A DNA stretch of 64,000 nt. It comes from Amblyomma americanum (Eukaryota; Arthropoda; Arachnida; Ixodida; Ixodidae). Location: assembly GCF_052857255.1 (NCBI RefSeq), contig NW_027526484.1, forward strand, positions 1,337,501-1,401,500, written 5' to 3'. A program made the position numbers and the translations under genes. Positions within the stretch are counted from its first letter, which is position 1. Each line of letters begins with the position of its first letter. Below are positions 54,064-64,000 of the stretch, piece by piece. The notes under the pieces are model-generated. The model worked only from the letters and a program-made list of their open reading frames with translations, did no database searches and was not told where the DNA came from.

Positions 54064-57000
54064 CTGCAAAAGAATTCGTTTTGTAATAACTTGCTGAAGC
54101 ACATTCGAGAATGAAGATGCTCAAAGTGAGACGTTGCAATCGGCTAATGCTATGGGTGAGCTGAATCGGAACCGAACTCAGGCCTCTGCCTTTTTTCCCC
54201 ATAGAACAACGGGGATGACCCGTCTGCGAAGCGACACAGATTGCTTAATATTTTGGTGAATTAAATCTTGGTATCAATAGCCGCGGCTGTTTGGCAGAAA
54301 TTAAAGCGACGATCTGGGGCCGCGGGCCGTGTCAACGCCTGAGTGAACGGCGGGAACCTGAACCATCCAACAAGCGAAAAAGAGCACAGGAGATAACTAA
54401 AGTAGTAGGGCGCAATACAATATTTATAGGATAGAACTTATGAGGATAAAGAGCAGATGTGCAGAGACACAAGTATGCAAACGGCTGAAAAACATCACCA
54501 AAGGCTCATTCACACTCGGCCATCCGGAGGCGAGAGTGAGCGAAATCCGTCGGCTACAGCGTCGCCGCTCGCGGCGTACGGAGATATGGTTAGCGAAGAT
54601 CATAAATCGACGCTGTCGACTTACCATGCGTACGCACGCTCACGTACGCTAAAAGCAGGTATTTTGCCGGGCGTCACGCCGTTTATCGTAGTCCGACATT
54701 TAGTTCAGCGTATGCAGAGACGCAACGATAAGATCAGCCTAGTGGCGCCCTCTGGTTCTGGGGATGGGAACAATTTGTCAACAAACGGACGCTCCTCTTA
54801 AGTGGCAGAAGCGTCACTCTGAATAAAAAATAAAGCAAATGTATAAATTATACGTTTTCTTATAGGTGAGATGAGACGAAGCGGAAGATCGGTGCCCCAT
54901 TTATGGCCACCCAACGCACTGAAAACAGCAGTAACAGCGACGAATTAAGTCCGTAGTGAGGGATACTGCTTCGAAGGGCACCGCCATGTTTCTCGCCGCG
55001 GGAATGCAACTGCCTACTCACATACCTATTGGCCGATGGGAATCGGCGGAATTTTTCCGGCAACAGAAATCGGTCTTGGGCCGACTGATCTTGCCGTGCT
55101 GCTATTCTTTCCTGTTGGCGCCAAAAGCGTCCGAATTAGCTTCGCTCGCCGAGTTTTTGGACAAGTGTGAGCGGGCCTTAAAGAGACACTAAGGAGAAAT
55201 TGAATTTGGCTTGTATCGATAGAAAACCACCTCCTCAACACAAAAACATCACTCTATCTGAAAACAAAGCTCTCGTAAGTTAGAAAAGAGCAAGAACTAA
55301 AATACAAGTATCGCCCCCAAAGGCCAATCTCGCAAGTACAAGCGTGATCATGAAGTAAAACAAAAGCTCCACAGACCTCCGAGGCTGACAAACTTGCATG
55401 AAATGTATATGCTTGATAAATGTTGAAGTATAGAAGTCTTGTTTTGAAAACACGAGTGCACTTTGAGCACGCGAGGAAGACGGGAAAAAAAAGACAACCT
55501 CAATGTTGGAAATCAAAGAACACCTGCCACTGACGGCCAGCTGAGTTTCCGTACGCTTTGGGGTGCTTCGCGGCTATGCGTGTTGCGTGCCCGCACGGTT
55601 TCGTTATGCGCGTCGATACACAATGGCGGAGCAGCAGAGCACCTCCAAGTGCCTGTCTAAGTGCTCCTCGGACGAAGTTCGTGCAATGGCACGCAACTGC
55701 GACAAGGAAATAGAGCTGCGCGTAACCAGTGTTGAACGTGTATTTACGTTAGCAAACGCACCGCTTGGAGTGTTCACTTCGTCAACGCACCAAGACGCAG
55801 GGCTGCAGAACCAGTCCTACGAGGAATATTATTACAGAATTTAAATATGCCCTCACGTACCAGTCACTACACATCAGTCGAGACGGTGGCTCAGCGGTGA
55901 CAGCGACGCCGCCGACTCCTCTGCGCGAGGACTTTCTTGCCAGACCCGCCGCCTCAGTGCTCAAAAGCATCGCGTGCAGTGTCGGGTTGAGATCGCTGGA
56001 AGCAGGCCGCAGAACATCGTTGTTGGAATCGGGAACTGGATCTATCGTAATGTTGGTGGAAACGTGAACGAAGCGGTGATAGCTGAAAGAGGCCTTCACC
56101 GTTCGGCCGGCAGTATATTTAATTTCGGCTGCTGCTAAGCAGGAGCTCAGCGCTCGCCGTCAGCAATCACAGAGTACTCGTTTCCTTTTCCGCCGTTTTA
56201 CGTCCTTCTTCTCATACATTTCTTCATCAGAGAGTACCGAGTTTGAATCGTAGCGGAAGAAAAAAGTTTTCAACATCCAATTCTAATCTCTTAGCAATAA
56301 TTGCAGCTTTCGCTGCCGGACAAGCGGCAAAAAAGTCACAATTTGCCGAACTATCAAATTTTAGTAAGAAAAAAAACATCGATAGCGTTACCCTCAGTAA
56401 CTCCAAGGCGAGGGCGGAGCCATGCGTTGGAAGGAAAGAAGCACGGCGTTCTTAGCGCTGTCTGAAATACTGGTACGAAACGGGACCCCCTGGCAAGCGC
56501 TAACGTCACTCATACTCCGACTACCGCTGATGGAGCTACGTAGCCGTTGAGAAAAGCACAGGTGCATCCAGCGACCTCACAGGTAGAGCAGATTGAAGCA
56601 AAACGTTCAACAAAATACAGGATGGGAGAGACACGCGGGGAAGCGCTGGGGTGCTCTGCAAGGACCAGTGTCCACTGTCTCAGCACTCGTGGCAACACGC
56701 GCCAGCAACGGTACGGCAAGGCACGCGCCGTCGTTTCGAATCTAAGATCATTTTCCTTGAGATAAGGATGCTGTCTTGGCTAAAACCTTGAAGACATTTC
56801 ATTTAAATATGCTCCCCGCACTCCGCTCGATCTTAATATGCTCTATGCTTTTATAAAATTAATAAGAAGCTAGTAAGAGCCTCTGTTTACTATCTCTGAA
56901 TTAAGCATTACTATTTCTTCAATTACTTTGACTGCTTGTTGCTATACCTACCTGGAAAATCTTTGCTACCTCCGTGAAGGCAGAGCTTCCGCCTTCCTGC

Positions 57001-57480
57001 CTTGTTTCTACCTCACTAATAAATCTTTACTACAAGCTCAAAGAAGGGCACTGACGCCGCTGACGGCACTGACTCTTGTTGCTCCTTATTACCTTGCTAG
57101 TAATTGGTAGAGAGAGGTTAGTCAGATAGTCCTCACAAAGTGAACAAGGCTGGGCAAATCTCAGTGTTTTGTTTAAACAAATCTTGCACATGGTAAGAGC
57201 ACTTACTAGCACTTCATACCGCCGATTAATCGCTTCTTTCACTCTACCCTTCCGCCCCGACCTGTCCTTTACCCCTCCAATGACAATTTTGTTCAATTTA
57301 AATTTATCTTTTGCCCTGCTTCTCTTCCCATCACTTCTCAGGATCACGTGTCTTCCGCATTCCTTTCTACTCACCCCCCCCCCATTTTGCTTTCATGCTT
57401 TATCTGCTTGCTCTTTTTCCTTTATTGTAAGTTTTTCCCGGGTATTTCGTTCTGCCAAGCTGACTAATCCTTTATAAGTT
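54064..57480. other. Interval without recognised genes
   Basis: No NRF-6-like upstream exon was found. CCTTAAAGAGACACTAAGGAG at about 55175-55195 resembles a TTAA-flanked transposon terminus. The 55563-55844 open frame (MAEQQSTSKCLSKCSSDE..) has no recognisable domain and probably belongs to the same unclassified repeat. Confidence 0.35.
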
Positions 57481-57860
57481 TTTCAGATCAAAGCAGCCAG
57501 TCAATCAACGCCACATGTGGCAGCTGGACATTGCCTTTCAAGCCCACGCTCGCTATCTCTCCACGCTCTACTCCCAGGGATTCCTTTCTGCTGAGCTGGA
57601 ATTTTTCTTTTCACAGTCTTGCAGGTCAACCGGGTAATCAAATTTATAAGCCATCATGCCTGGACAAGATTTGTCCTTCCCGTCATAACAACATTAACAC
57701 TTCATACTCTCCTCCCCCTCACGGGACCTTCCTCCTCGGAGGCATGACCCTATTTAAACCCCGCCAATAATGAACGCTTTGCCCAGATAAAGACAAGTCC
57801 TCTTGTCGAAACGTTGGAAAGCACCCCGAGGTTTTCGCTCCCTTGTTCACTTTGTCTAGT
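57480..57860 (+). repeat. Unclassified retroelement 3' region with ribozyme-like hairpin
   Basis: TATTTAAACCCCGCC, then CAGATAAAGACAAGTCCTCT followed by TGTCGAAACGTTGG at about 57784-57817. GACAAG-TCCT-CTTGTC followed by GAAAC resembles stem II and the second core strand of a hammerhead ribozyme, whose family is known from Penelope-like elements. The first core strand is altered. The element type is not established. Confidence 0.35.
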
Positions 57861-59235
57861 AATTGTTCGTTTCACCCTTCTAAAAAAGGTTAAGATAAAT
57901 GGCAAAGACGGTAGTGTGAATAACATGGTTTTTTAATGGAACGTTCTTGCAGCCTAATGTGGTTGGACACATTTTCCCATTTTTCATTCGCAGGTTGAAA
58001 ATCAAGCGCAGTAACTTAGCTCAACAGGTATATGTAAAAGCCTTTCGAGGGTCAGTTTGTCGAGGCGTAGAAGTGAAGATGGGATTATTCAGTGCCTGTG
58101 CAATGAATTTGTTGCGTTTGTGACTGCCTTTCAGATCTTAGTTTATTTTTGCGCAGCTTTGCCTGTACCTCGTACTGATTTTCACTTGATGTCATTGCCT
58201 CTCATTGCCTCTCTCTTTCAATGTTTTAAGCTAAAATGATTTGTACTATAGCCGCACCGCGTCTCTACTTGACACTTTCACCACGGGAGCAATTTTCGAA
58301 GCCATAAATGCTGTGCATCATGGACCACCGGTGGGCCACCTTTAATTTTCTTGGATGCGTCTCGACAATTCACAGGCAGCGGCGGTTATGCGAAATTCTT
58401 GGAACCGCCAACAGATGGCAATGTAGACCTATTTGAAAAATCAGAGCTGTACCACGGCTGCATCGTGCGTCTCAATATTCGTGGCCGCACAGCATACTCA
58501 CGACTTGTGTCAACGGCGACTCGAGACGCAGTAAATGTGTTAAGCACGTAAGCTGCTGTCACCATAGAGGCGGTAGCTCTCGTTGATTTTGAGCACTTAT
58601 CCCAATTATTGCGTGACTCTTATGTTTTTGAGCACTGCGAAATTAGTACGTACCTGCAGCTGACTATACCAGGAACAATATACGCAGAAAGCAGTTACTA
58701 GGTTTTAATTCCTGAGGGTCACTACCTTTATTTAAAAGGGTACAATGCGAAATCGCCGGAATAAAATTGCCTTTGGTACACACACCGAGTACTTTTATAC
58801 ATTAACTTCTCCAAGGTCGTAGCAGATAGGTGTTTGTATTAATGCATATTTGGTTGGGGCTGTAATGTGAACAGTGCTTTCGCACACACGTTGGTATCGG
58901 TTACTATGATTTTTTCACAGTCATTCAGTAGGAGTTGATATATAGTTTTGCTGATATGGCTATTTCTTGATATTTTCAAGGGTTACTAAATTTTACCACA
59001 ACGCACCTTACTTTCACTAACTTGCATGGCAGTAGCAAACTGGGCGAAGAGTTACCAGCTTTTTGTTAATAAGCACTACGACATTTTTTTAAGGATCTAG
59101 TGTCACGGTTTTGCAGGCAGAAACAACATTTCAAGAACACTAATAATATTGTATAGCGTTACTTTCACAAATTCTCTCTCACTTAGTTACTTACTTTCAC
59201 TACTTTGTAAGTTATTATCGTTTGGCTTGGAATAG
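57860..59235. other. Gene-free interval
   Basis: An open stretch at 58351-58551 (SGGYAKFLEPPTDGNVD..) has no family I recognise and no splice context I can support. The remainder is AT-rich. Confidence 0.35.
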
Positions 59236-59319
59236 TTTATCGGGTGTTTAACGTCAGAAAGCGACTCAGGCAATGATGGACGCCGTAGTGAAGAGCTCCG
59301 GAAATTTCGACCGCCTGGG
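59236..59319 (-). repeat. tRNA-derived SINE, family 2, interrupted
   Basis: Matches the 3' part of the SINE at 48728-48944 (GTTTAACGTC, AAAGCGACTCAGGC, GACGCCGTAGTGAAG, GAAATTTCGACC.CCTGGG) and is broken exactly where the LTR begins at 59320. The tRNA-like head is not present in the window. Confidence 0.85.
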
Positions 59320-60150
59320 TGTCGCGAATTCGTAACGCGTCCCCGACTTTCCAAAGCGGAACGCCATTGCGTGCAGATTCGAGCAAGAGAACAAACAGAT
59401 CAAACAAAACAAAACGAAGCCGTATTTATAATTTAAAGGAAAAGAGCCAATAAGAAAAGCAAACAACAATAAAACACACTATACACGCGTACAAAACTGC
59501 AGGTCCAAGGAAAGCATTCACCAGATATTGAGCGTCCCGGGTGAAGTGGGGATGCCTTGCCGACGGGATGGACCGCGGGTTGATGAACTGCGACGCGTCG
59601 CTGGCGTTGCGTCGACGGAAGCGGCGAAAAAGAGCCAGGTGGTACTAGCAGCGGAGAGGATCGACTCCAGGAAGACGCCGGTGGTCTCCCGTCAACAGCC
59701 CGAGGAACTTGGCATCAGCAGGAAAAGCGTAGCCAGGACCCGTCGACGGTGTCTCGAAACACCGGAGGTTTAATGCAGGCAGGGGTGCCTTTCGGCAACA
59801 CGGACCCTCAGTTCATCGGCTGCCACCTCGATGGTTGCAAGGAACGCAGTAGGCTTGCGTCGGTGATCGAAGGGAGGGCACGGCAGCACGGATCCAACGT
59901 CTGACGGCTGCCACCTCCACGCTTGAATGACACGATCTCCGCTGCTGTCTCTCTTCACACCTCGGTATCTGACACGTCAGCTCTCCGCTGCTCGTGCTCG
60001 CCACGCTCTTCGTCGCCGTCACCTCGCACAAACTATTCGCACGCGCACACGCGCAACTGTGGGCTGGCACGTGCAGCGCTTCGCTATTGACGCACCACTG
60101 TGGACGCACCGCGTTCGAAAATCCCCCGACGATCTCATGGGCACATTGCA
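59320..60150 (-). repeat. 3' LTR (831 bp) of the integrase-first element
   Basis: On the plus strand it begins TGTCGCGAATTCGTAACG, exactly where the SINE is interrupted, and ends CACATTGCA next to the purine tract, giving TG...CA ends. The partner LTR is outside the window, so the boundaries rest on the SINE break, the PPT and the dinucleotides. Open frames within it are not considered coding. Confidence 0.7.
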
Positions 60151-60153
60151 AAT

Positions 60154-60174
60154 GCCCCCCCCCCCTCTCCCTTC
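60154..60174 (-). promoter_or_regulatory. Polypurine tract
   Basis: The minus strand reads GGGAGAGGGGGGGGGGGC, directly before the LTR at 60150. Confidence 0.75.
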
Positions 60175-60551
60175 GGAAAAGTTTTTCACATAGAAAGAAC
60201 TGCCGTTGGTGCACACAAGGCTTATGTTCATGTGGTAAACGGACAAGTTAGATGCTGCCGGTCACCGAAGGCACTTTTGACAGTGACACATGGAGGCACA
60301 TGGAAACGCGCACAGAAGGAAGATGGGGTCAAACCTTATACATCTGGCAAAAGAGAAAATAAAATCAGTAGAAAAATATCAGACACTAACTTTAAACATG
60401 TCTGTGCGATGAAGGTGAATATGTACCCACTAAACAATCCATAATTGGAGAACGAAGGAAGAAGAAAGAAAAACAAGCCACAAACACTACCACACTGCAT
60501 TTGCACAGGTAACCATTGCAAGCACCGGATAGTAGCACTGTACATTGGGCA
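60175..60551. other. 3' untranslated region of the integrase-first element
   Basis: Between the RNase H stop (60552-60554) and the polypurine tract. No coding frame or structure was recognised. Confidence 0.5.
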
Positions 60552-60926
60552 TTACCCGCCGGCAATTTGAAAACGACTCATGCAATCGGCGCCTACGTTT
60601 TCGGAGTCCTTGATGTACTTTACACTAACGGTATATACTCTTGTAATGTTAAGCTCCAACGCAGTATACTGCTGTTCAATTGATTTGCCTTTGTTAAGTA
60701 TTGCAAGAGTTGATGGTCAGTGTGAATGATGAAGAACGTCCTGTGCAAGAATATGTGGAATTTCTCAACCGCCCAGACTATCGCCAAACACTCGCATTCA
60801 ATTGCTGAGTAGAGAGATTTGCAAGGTAACTGTCAAATCGCATATGATAATGGGTGGAGGATTCCATCATGCTCCTGCAAAAGACCGGCGCCTATGCTGA
60901 CCTCGGAAGCATCTCTGCGAAGCATG
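60552..60926 (-). pseudogene. RNase H domain (3' end of pol)
   Basis: Minus-strand translation: FMLRRDASEVSIGAGLLQEH (first catalytic Asp in DAS), HPLSYAI followed by a stop, then YSAIECECLAIVWAVEKF (catalytic Glu), HTDHQLLQYL (catalytic Asp), and after a frame change VGADCMSRFQIAGG ending at the TAA 60552-60554. It follows RT directly. The ADCMSR end is typical of the close of RNase H. No integrase follows it, confirming that pol ends here. One in-frame stop and one frameshift were seen. Confidence 0.85.
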
Positions 60927-61720
60927 AACTACACACTGAGAATTGGAGCTCTTAATACGGGCCTGGAGGTTAATACGTTCTTGAGCTCGTCAAAAGCGGT
61001 TTGCCGTTGTGGTGTCCAAGAGACAAGGTTGCGTACATTTTTGCGTGTCATCTTCACGAGCGGTTGGACTTTGTCGGCATAGCCTGGGATGAACTCGTGG
61101 TAGTATCCGGCAGGCCCAAGTAAGGAATGCACTTGCTTCTTCGTCTTTGGAAGCAGTATGTTGACAAGCTTTTCCACCACCGTTTCCAACGGTCGGATGG
61201 TTCCTTCTCCAAGCTGGTGTCCAAGAAAAGAGATGCTAGTGGCTCTGATTTCACTCTTCTGCGGCTTTATCGTGAGGCCGGCCTCGCACACCCTGCTAAA
61301 GAGTCTGTTTAAAGTCCAAAGAGCTTCTTCCCAGGTAGAGGTCGCTACAATAACATCGTCGATGTAATGAACGACATTGTCTATTCCTTGTAAATGAATG
61401 CGCATCAGGCGCGTAAATGTAGCCGATGTTGTCTTAATGCCGAAGGTCATATAGACAAAGTGATAGTGACCAGATTGGGTAGATAACGCTGTTTTTGGTC
61501 TCGAAGCTTCCTCCAAGGGTACTTGCCAGTAGCCTTTAGCAAGGTCAAATTTTGAAAAGTACACCTTGGTTCTAACCTCACTAAATATTACATCTCTCCT
61601 TGTAGTGGGGTCTGCATCAAACAGAAGAACTTCAATGATGCGTCGAAAGTTGATGCAAGTCCGATAGGTGTTGTCTTTTTAATCAGAACGAGGGGGAATT
61701 GTATGGAGATATTGAACGTT
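60927..61720 (-). pseudogene. Reverse transcriptase domain
   Basis: Ty3/Gypsy RT. Fingers: TCINFRRIIEVLLFDADPTT (about 61590-61650), reached from the LVLIKKT segment near 61690. Palm: YFSKFDLAKGYWQVPL, then FGIKTTSATFTRLM and the catalytic VVHYIDDVIVAT (about 61345-61385). Connection: ISFLGHQLGEGTIRPLE and PAGYYHEFIPGYADK. The 61564-60929 part is one open frame of 211 codons. The upstream fingers are in a different frame, and small substitutions such as GIKTTSA are scattered. A standard active site is retained, but the polypeptide is broken. Confidence 0.9.
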
Positions 61721-61949
61721 CATTGACCCATAATTTGATCATCTCATCTAGCTCCTTTTCGACCACATCCTTCATGGTAAAAGGCAACGGGTATTGCGGG
61801 GTATTCACGAATTCAGAAATCGAGAGCCTGAGTTGACACTCCACTATATTAGTCTTCCCGGGAATCTCGGAAAAGATGTCTGCATACGTCTTAAGTAAGC
61901 TGCGAATCTCCTGATGTTGGTCATCGTCGAGCTTGATGGAGATTTGCAC
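61683..61949 (-). pseudogene. Linker and start of RT, directly after integrase
   Basis: Encodes QISIKLDDDQHQEIRSLLKT, YADIFSEIPGKTNIVECQL, then TPQYPLPFTMKDVVEKELDE and ERSISPYNSP, the segment that in standard elements joins protease to RT. Here it overlaps the end of the integrase frame (61844-62293) and runs into the RT fingers. It is the key evidence for the integrase-RT junction. Confidence 0.85.
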
Positions 61950-62524
61950 GGCTTCAATTCCTTTACTGTGGTCCGTGCTAAGGGTAGGCAGTTGTTCGTC
62001 AGAGTCACCTTCTTCGAATACGACGTAAGATTACGCCTGCACGGTCTCTTCGGACGCACGCTCTTCTTACCATTTGAGAATATTGATGTAAATTGGTTAT
62101 GAGTGTGGCCCAAGTCGATCCAATAATCCACGTCGTTCTTTTTGCCAGAAACCACGAATGAACCTTTCCACTGCATCAAGAGTTTATTTTGGCTACTCGG
62201 CAAAAGAATGAGGACATGATCTCCAACCCTTAACTGCCGCGTCTTGCTGTTCCTCTCATAGTATCTCTTCGGAGAGTGTTTGACACGCAACAAATTTTAA
62301 TGTGCCGCCCTCACAGTTTGATCGACACGTTCTCTTAGATCGAGAATGTAACCGTATGTCGTCTTCGTGTCTGCTCCAAGCTCTTCCCTTGTCCAGAACT
62401 TTCTGAGGACTGTGAGCGGTCCTCGCACATGTCGTCCAAATATCAACTCAAACGAAGAAAGCCCAGACTCGCTAGCGGCACCTCTCTGCATGCGAACAGA
62501 AACGGAGCCATATAATGATCCCAT
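61950..62524 (-). pseudogene. Integrase C-terminal region
   Basis: Two adjoining frames. 62524-62297 carries GLSSFELIFGRHVRGPLTVL and a DLRERVDQT helix; 62293-61844 carries KRYYERNSKTRQLRVGDHVL, LLPSSQNKLLMQWKGSFVV and VDYWIDLGHTHNQF, the chromodomain-less C-terminal beta module that follows the catalytic core. The second frame continues past the domain into a shifted reading of the RT linker, showing direct physical continuity. Confidence 0.85.
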
Positions 62525-62559
62525 GTTTTGGGCTGCTCATGACTGTGCTTCTGCAGCAT

Positions 62560-62912
62560 CTGCTTGAGTGTGCCGTTAAAGTTCTCTACCATTCTAATGC
62601 ACATTGGATGGTAAGAAGCGTGCTGAGATGTTTCACCGCCAAGAGATCATTCAGCACTCTCATCATTTCAGAAGTGAAGCAGGAGCCCTGGTCGCAAAGG
62701 ATCTCTCTCGGCAAACCTATTCGTGAAAACATCTCCACCAAACCCTCTGCCACGGTAGTTGAATCTATATTTGGCCGAGCCACGGCGTCGGGATACCGCG
62801 TGGCAAAATATACGAGAGTGAGAATATATTTATTCCATTTCACCGATGTGGGCGACAAGTGACCGACAATATCGACAGAGACCCGATCAAAAGGAGTGTA
62901 GATAAGAGGCAT
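62560..62912 (-). pseudogene. Integrase catalytic core (rve)
   Basis: IYTPFDRVSVDIVG (first Asp), KYILTLVYFATRYPDAVA, VEMFSRIGLPREILCDQGSC (second Asp), FTSEMMRVLN. After a frameshift near 62615 the sequence reads YHPMC then VENFNGTLK with the third acidic residue. The D, D, E set is therefore traceable, unlike the element at 38847-44293, although the frame is broken. Confidence 0.85.
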
Positions 62913-62924
62913 GCGTTAAAACGG

Positions 62925-63420
62925 AGCTTTCCCTACTTTGCCTTTCGGGCACGTCCTTTGGCACGAGTCGCACGACATGACATACCTCTTAATCTCCTCC
63001 TTCAATCCTGGCCGGTAGAATTCTTTCAGAACTCGATCTGTAGTCTTCTTATTGCTCTAATGCCCCGCCAACGGGTTTTTGTGGGCAAGCCTTAAAACCT
63101 GCGATCTGCAATACTTTGGAAGAACTACCTGTCGAGCCTATCTGCCAGAGGCTAGATGATAGAGGCGGTACAACAAACCCTTTTCGACAGAATACGAGTG
63201 CGAAGTGCCGTGCTTGCCGTGGAACACCTTTTTTACTTTCACCCAACACGCCTTCAATGACCCATCCTCTCTTTGCTTTTTTTCTAACATCCCATTGGTA
63301 AACCTCATGGGACGAACGCTTAAAGCAATATTTTCCCTCCTTCGTCCTGAAACTTCCTTTCCAGCCAACAGCACTTTTGGTCCTGGCCTTCACCACTTGC
63401 ACTGGCAGCCTCGTCATTCA
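62925..63420 (-). pseudogene. Integrase N-terminal zinc-binding region and upstream linker
   Basis: Around 63090-62930: LAHKNPLAGH, a TAG, then KKTTDRVLKEFYRPGLKEEI and YVMSCDSCQRTCPKGK, giving the HHCC residues. Upstream (63374-63138) the frame reads VFHGKHGTSHSYSVEKGLLY and RLYHLASGR, the typical stretch preceding the zinc finger. Frames change at least twice. Confidence 0.8.
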
Positions 63421-63479
63421 CTATGCGAGGACATAATTTACCAACGCCCTCCGATCTCTTCTAATTAATGTCTGGATTT

Positions 63480-63830
63480 GACGGCTCACGGGCCTTTGGT
63501 AAATTTCAAATTATGACATCGATCGTACAATGGTGTCTCCATGCACTTTATCAGGGCCGTGCCAGTGAAATAGGGCGAAACGATATGAACTGCTGCCTCG
63601 GGCACTTCCAGATTGCTGCCGTCCACAATGAACACCGTATATCTCGAGCCGGTGAGCTGAGTCAGGAACTAGGGCTCTCCGCACAACCACGGTATTGCTC
63701 CCCGTGTGCGGTTAAACACGTACGGGTAGGCCTCGGAGCCCTCCCTCTGCAGGCATGTGTTGTGCGTCTGCAGGCTTTTTCAGGACAAGTCTGACCACCA
63801 CCTTACCCTCAGCTACTTAAAGTCTACCTG
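63480..63830 (-). pseudogene. Possible protease remnant upstream of integrase
   Basis: Minus-strand translation in shifting frames gives RYTVFIVDGSNLEVPEAAVH, then IVSPYFTGTALIKCMETPLYD. A beta-rich VDGS..VPEA...SPYFTG...C...PLYD pattern before integrase would suit the C-terminal half of a retropepsin, but no DTG motif was found. Right of 63830 the sequence is unassigned. Confidence 0.35.
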
Positions 63831-64000
63831 CTCTTGAAGACACCGTTTCACGCGCAACACACACTGGCTGAACACAACAGGACGACTGCTTCGGGTTTTC
63901 GTGCTTACTTAAACAGGAACTTACTTCATGCCCTGTTTTTTGGCAATAAATGCAATAAAGCTGTTTTCGTTTAAAGCGATAGTCGACAGCCTTATGTCTA
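63831..64000. other. Unassigned right edge
   Basis: Contains GGCAATAAATGCAATAAAGC (two AATAAA signals on the plus strand). It may be the end of another element interrupting the 5' part of the integrase-first element. Confidence 0.3.

Larger units (their letters stand above)
59320..63830 (-). mobile_element. Degenerate Ty3/Gypsy element with integrase upstream of RT (Gmr1-like order)
   Basis: Minus-strand element. From 5' to 3' it has a protease-like remnant, an integrase zinc-binding region, integrase core, integrase C-terminal module, a PR-RT-type linker, RT, RNase H, then a stop, a C-rich (plus strand) PPT and an 831 bp LTR at 59320-60150. Integrase-RT order is opposite to standard Ty3/Gypsy and like the published Gmr1-type elements. 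The linker and RT follow the integrase C-terminus without gap, and pol ends after RNase H, so a simple rearrangement is unlikely. Frameshifts and stops are numerous. The 5' LTR is expected to the right of the window. Confidence 0.85.

Noticed and set aside
55563..55844. 93-codon frame starting near ATGGCGGAGCAGCAG as a host gene
   Set aside because: Good start context but no domain, no splice support, and proximity to transposon-like TTAAAGAGACACTAA; left as unclassified.
58351..58551. 66-codon frame SGGYAKFLEPP..
   Set aside because: Could not be tied to any family or splice sites.
59813..60251. Several 75-133 codon frames at 59.8-60.3 kb
   Set aside because: They lie within the inferred LTR and PPT region of the integrase-first element and contain GC-rich low-complexity sequence.

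Overview
The window is eukaryotic and looks like an ixodid (hard) tick genome, probably metastriate. This is inferred from intron-split metazoan exons (NAPE-PLD and an expanded NRF-6-like acyltransferase family), tRNA-headed SINEs, Penelope-like elements, (AT)n and (TCTG)n arrays, and Ty3/Gypsy elements of several lineages. No species-specific marker was seen. Most of the 64 kb is transposon or degraded transposon, and only two host genes are recognisable, both as scattered exons on the minus strand.

Layout. 1-1162: a truncated Ty3/Gypsy gag-protease fragment (-). 1.4-4.2 kb: a SINE, an RTE-like LINE tail and two intact NAPE-PLD exons (-). 5.3-8.25 kb: a deletion-derivative Ty3/Gypsy element (-) with 124-128 bp LTRs and an intact gag, lacking RT, RNase H and the integrase core. 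8.6 kb: an NRF-6-like terminal exon on the plus strand. 9.6-11.6 kb: LINE relics. 12.1-18.3 kb and 26.0-30.0 kb: two diverged copies of one duplicated segment, each carrying penultimate and terminal NRF-6-like exons (-). 22.8-24.1 kb: a decayed Penelope-like element containing a foldback insertion. 25.0-25.6 kb: mariner debris. 32-34.4 kb: a foldback repeat and a 0.65 kb (TCTG)n array between diverged direct repeats. 36.0 kb: an NRF-6-like internal exon. 36.8-44.4 kb: a LINE whose (AT)n tail is interrupted by a 5.4 kb Ty3/Gypsy element with a 1000-codon RT-RNase H-integrase frame. 45.2-46.6 kb: a head-to-head Penelope palindrome. 46.8-47.7 kb: a 922 bp mariner-type foldback element. 52.1-54.1 kb: three further NRF-6-like exons. 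59.3-64 kb: a degenerate Ty3/Gypsy element with an 831 bp LTR and integrase encoded upstream of reverse transcriptase.

How it fits together. Minus-strand NRF-6-like exons at 54.0, 53.0, 52.2, 36.0 and 26.3 kb are consistent in order and intron phase with one long gene. One exon between 52.1 and 36.0 kb was not found, and the only penultimate exon between 36.0 and 26.3 kb (29.6-29.7 kb) is frameshifted, so the locus is either a pseudogene or uses exons I could not see. A partial second copy lies at 12-20 kb. The Ty3/Gypsy copies in the 1, 5-8 and 39-44 kb regions belong to one lineage (gag zinc knuckle and a conserved gag/pol -1 junction). The 59-64 kb element belongs to a different lineage with Gmr1-like gene order.

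The best candidate for something unusual is that integrase-before-RT element, followed by the structurally complete but integrase-dead element at 38.8-44.3 kb. No CRISPR array, operon, rRNA or genuine tRNA gene was seen.
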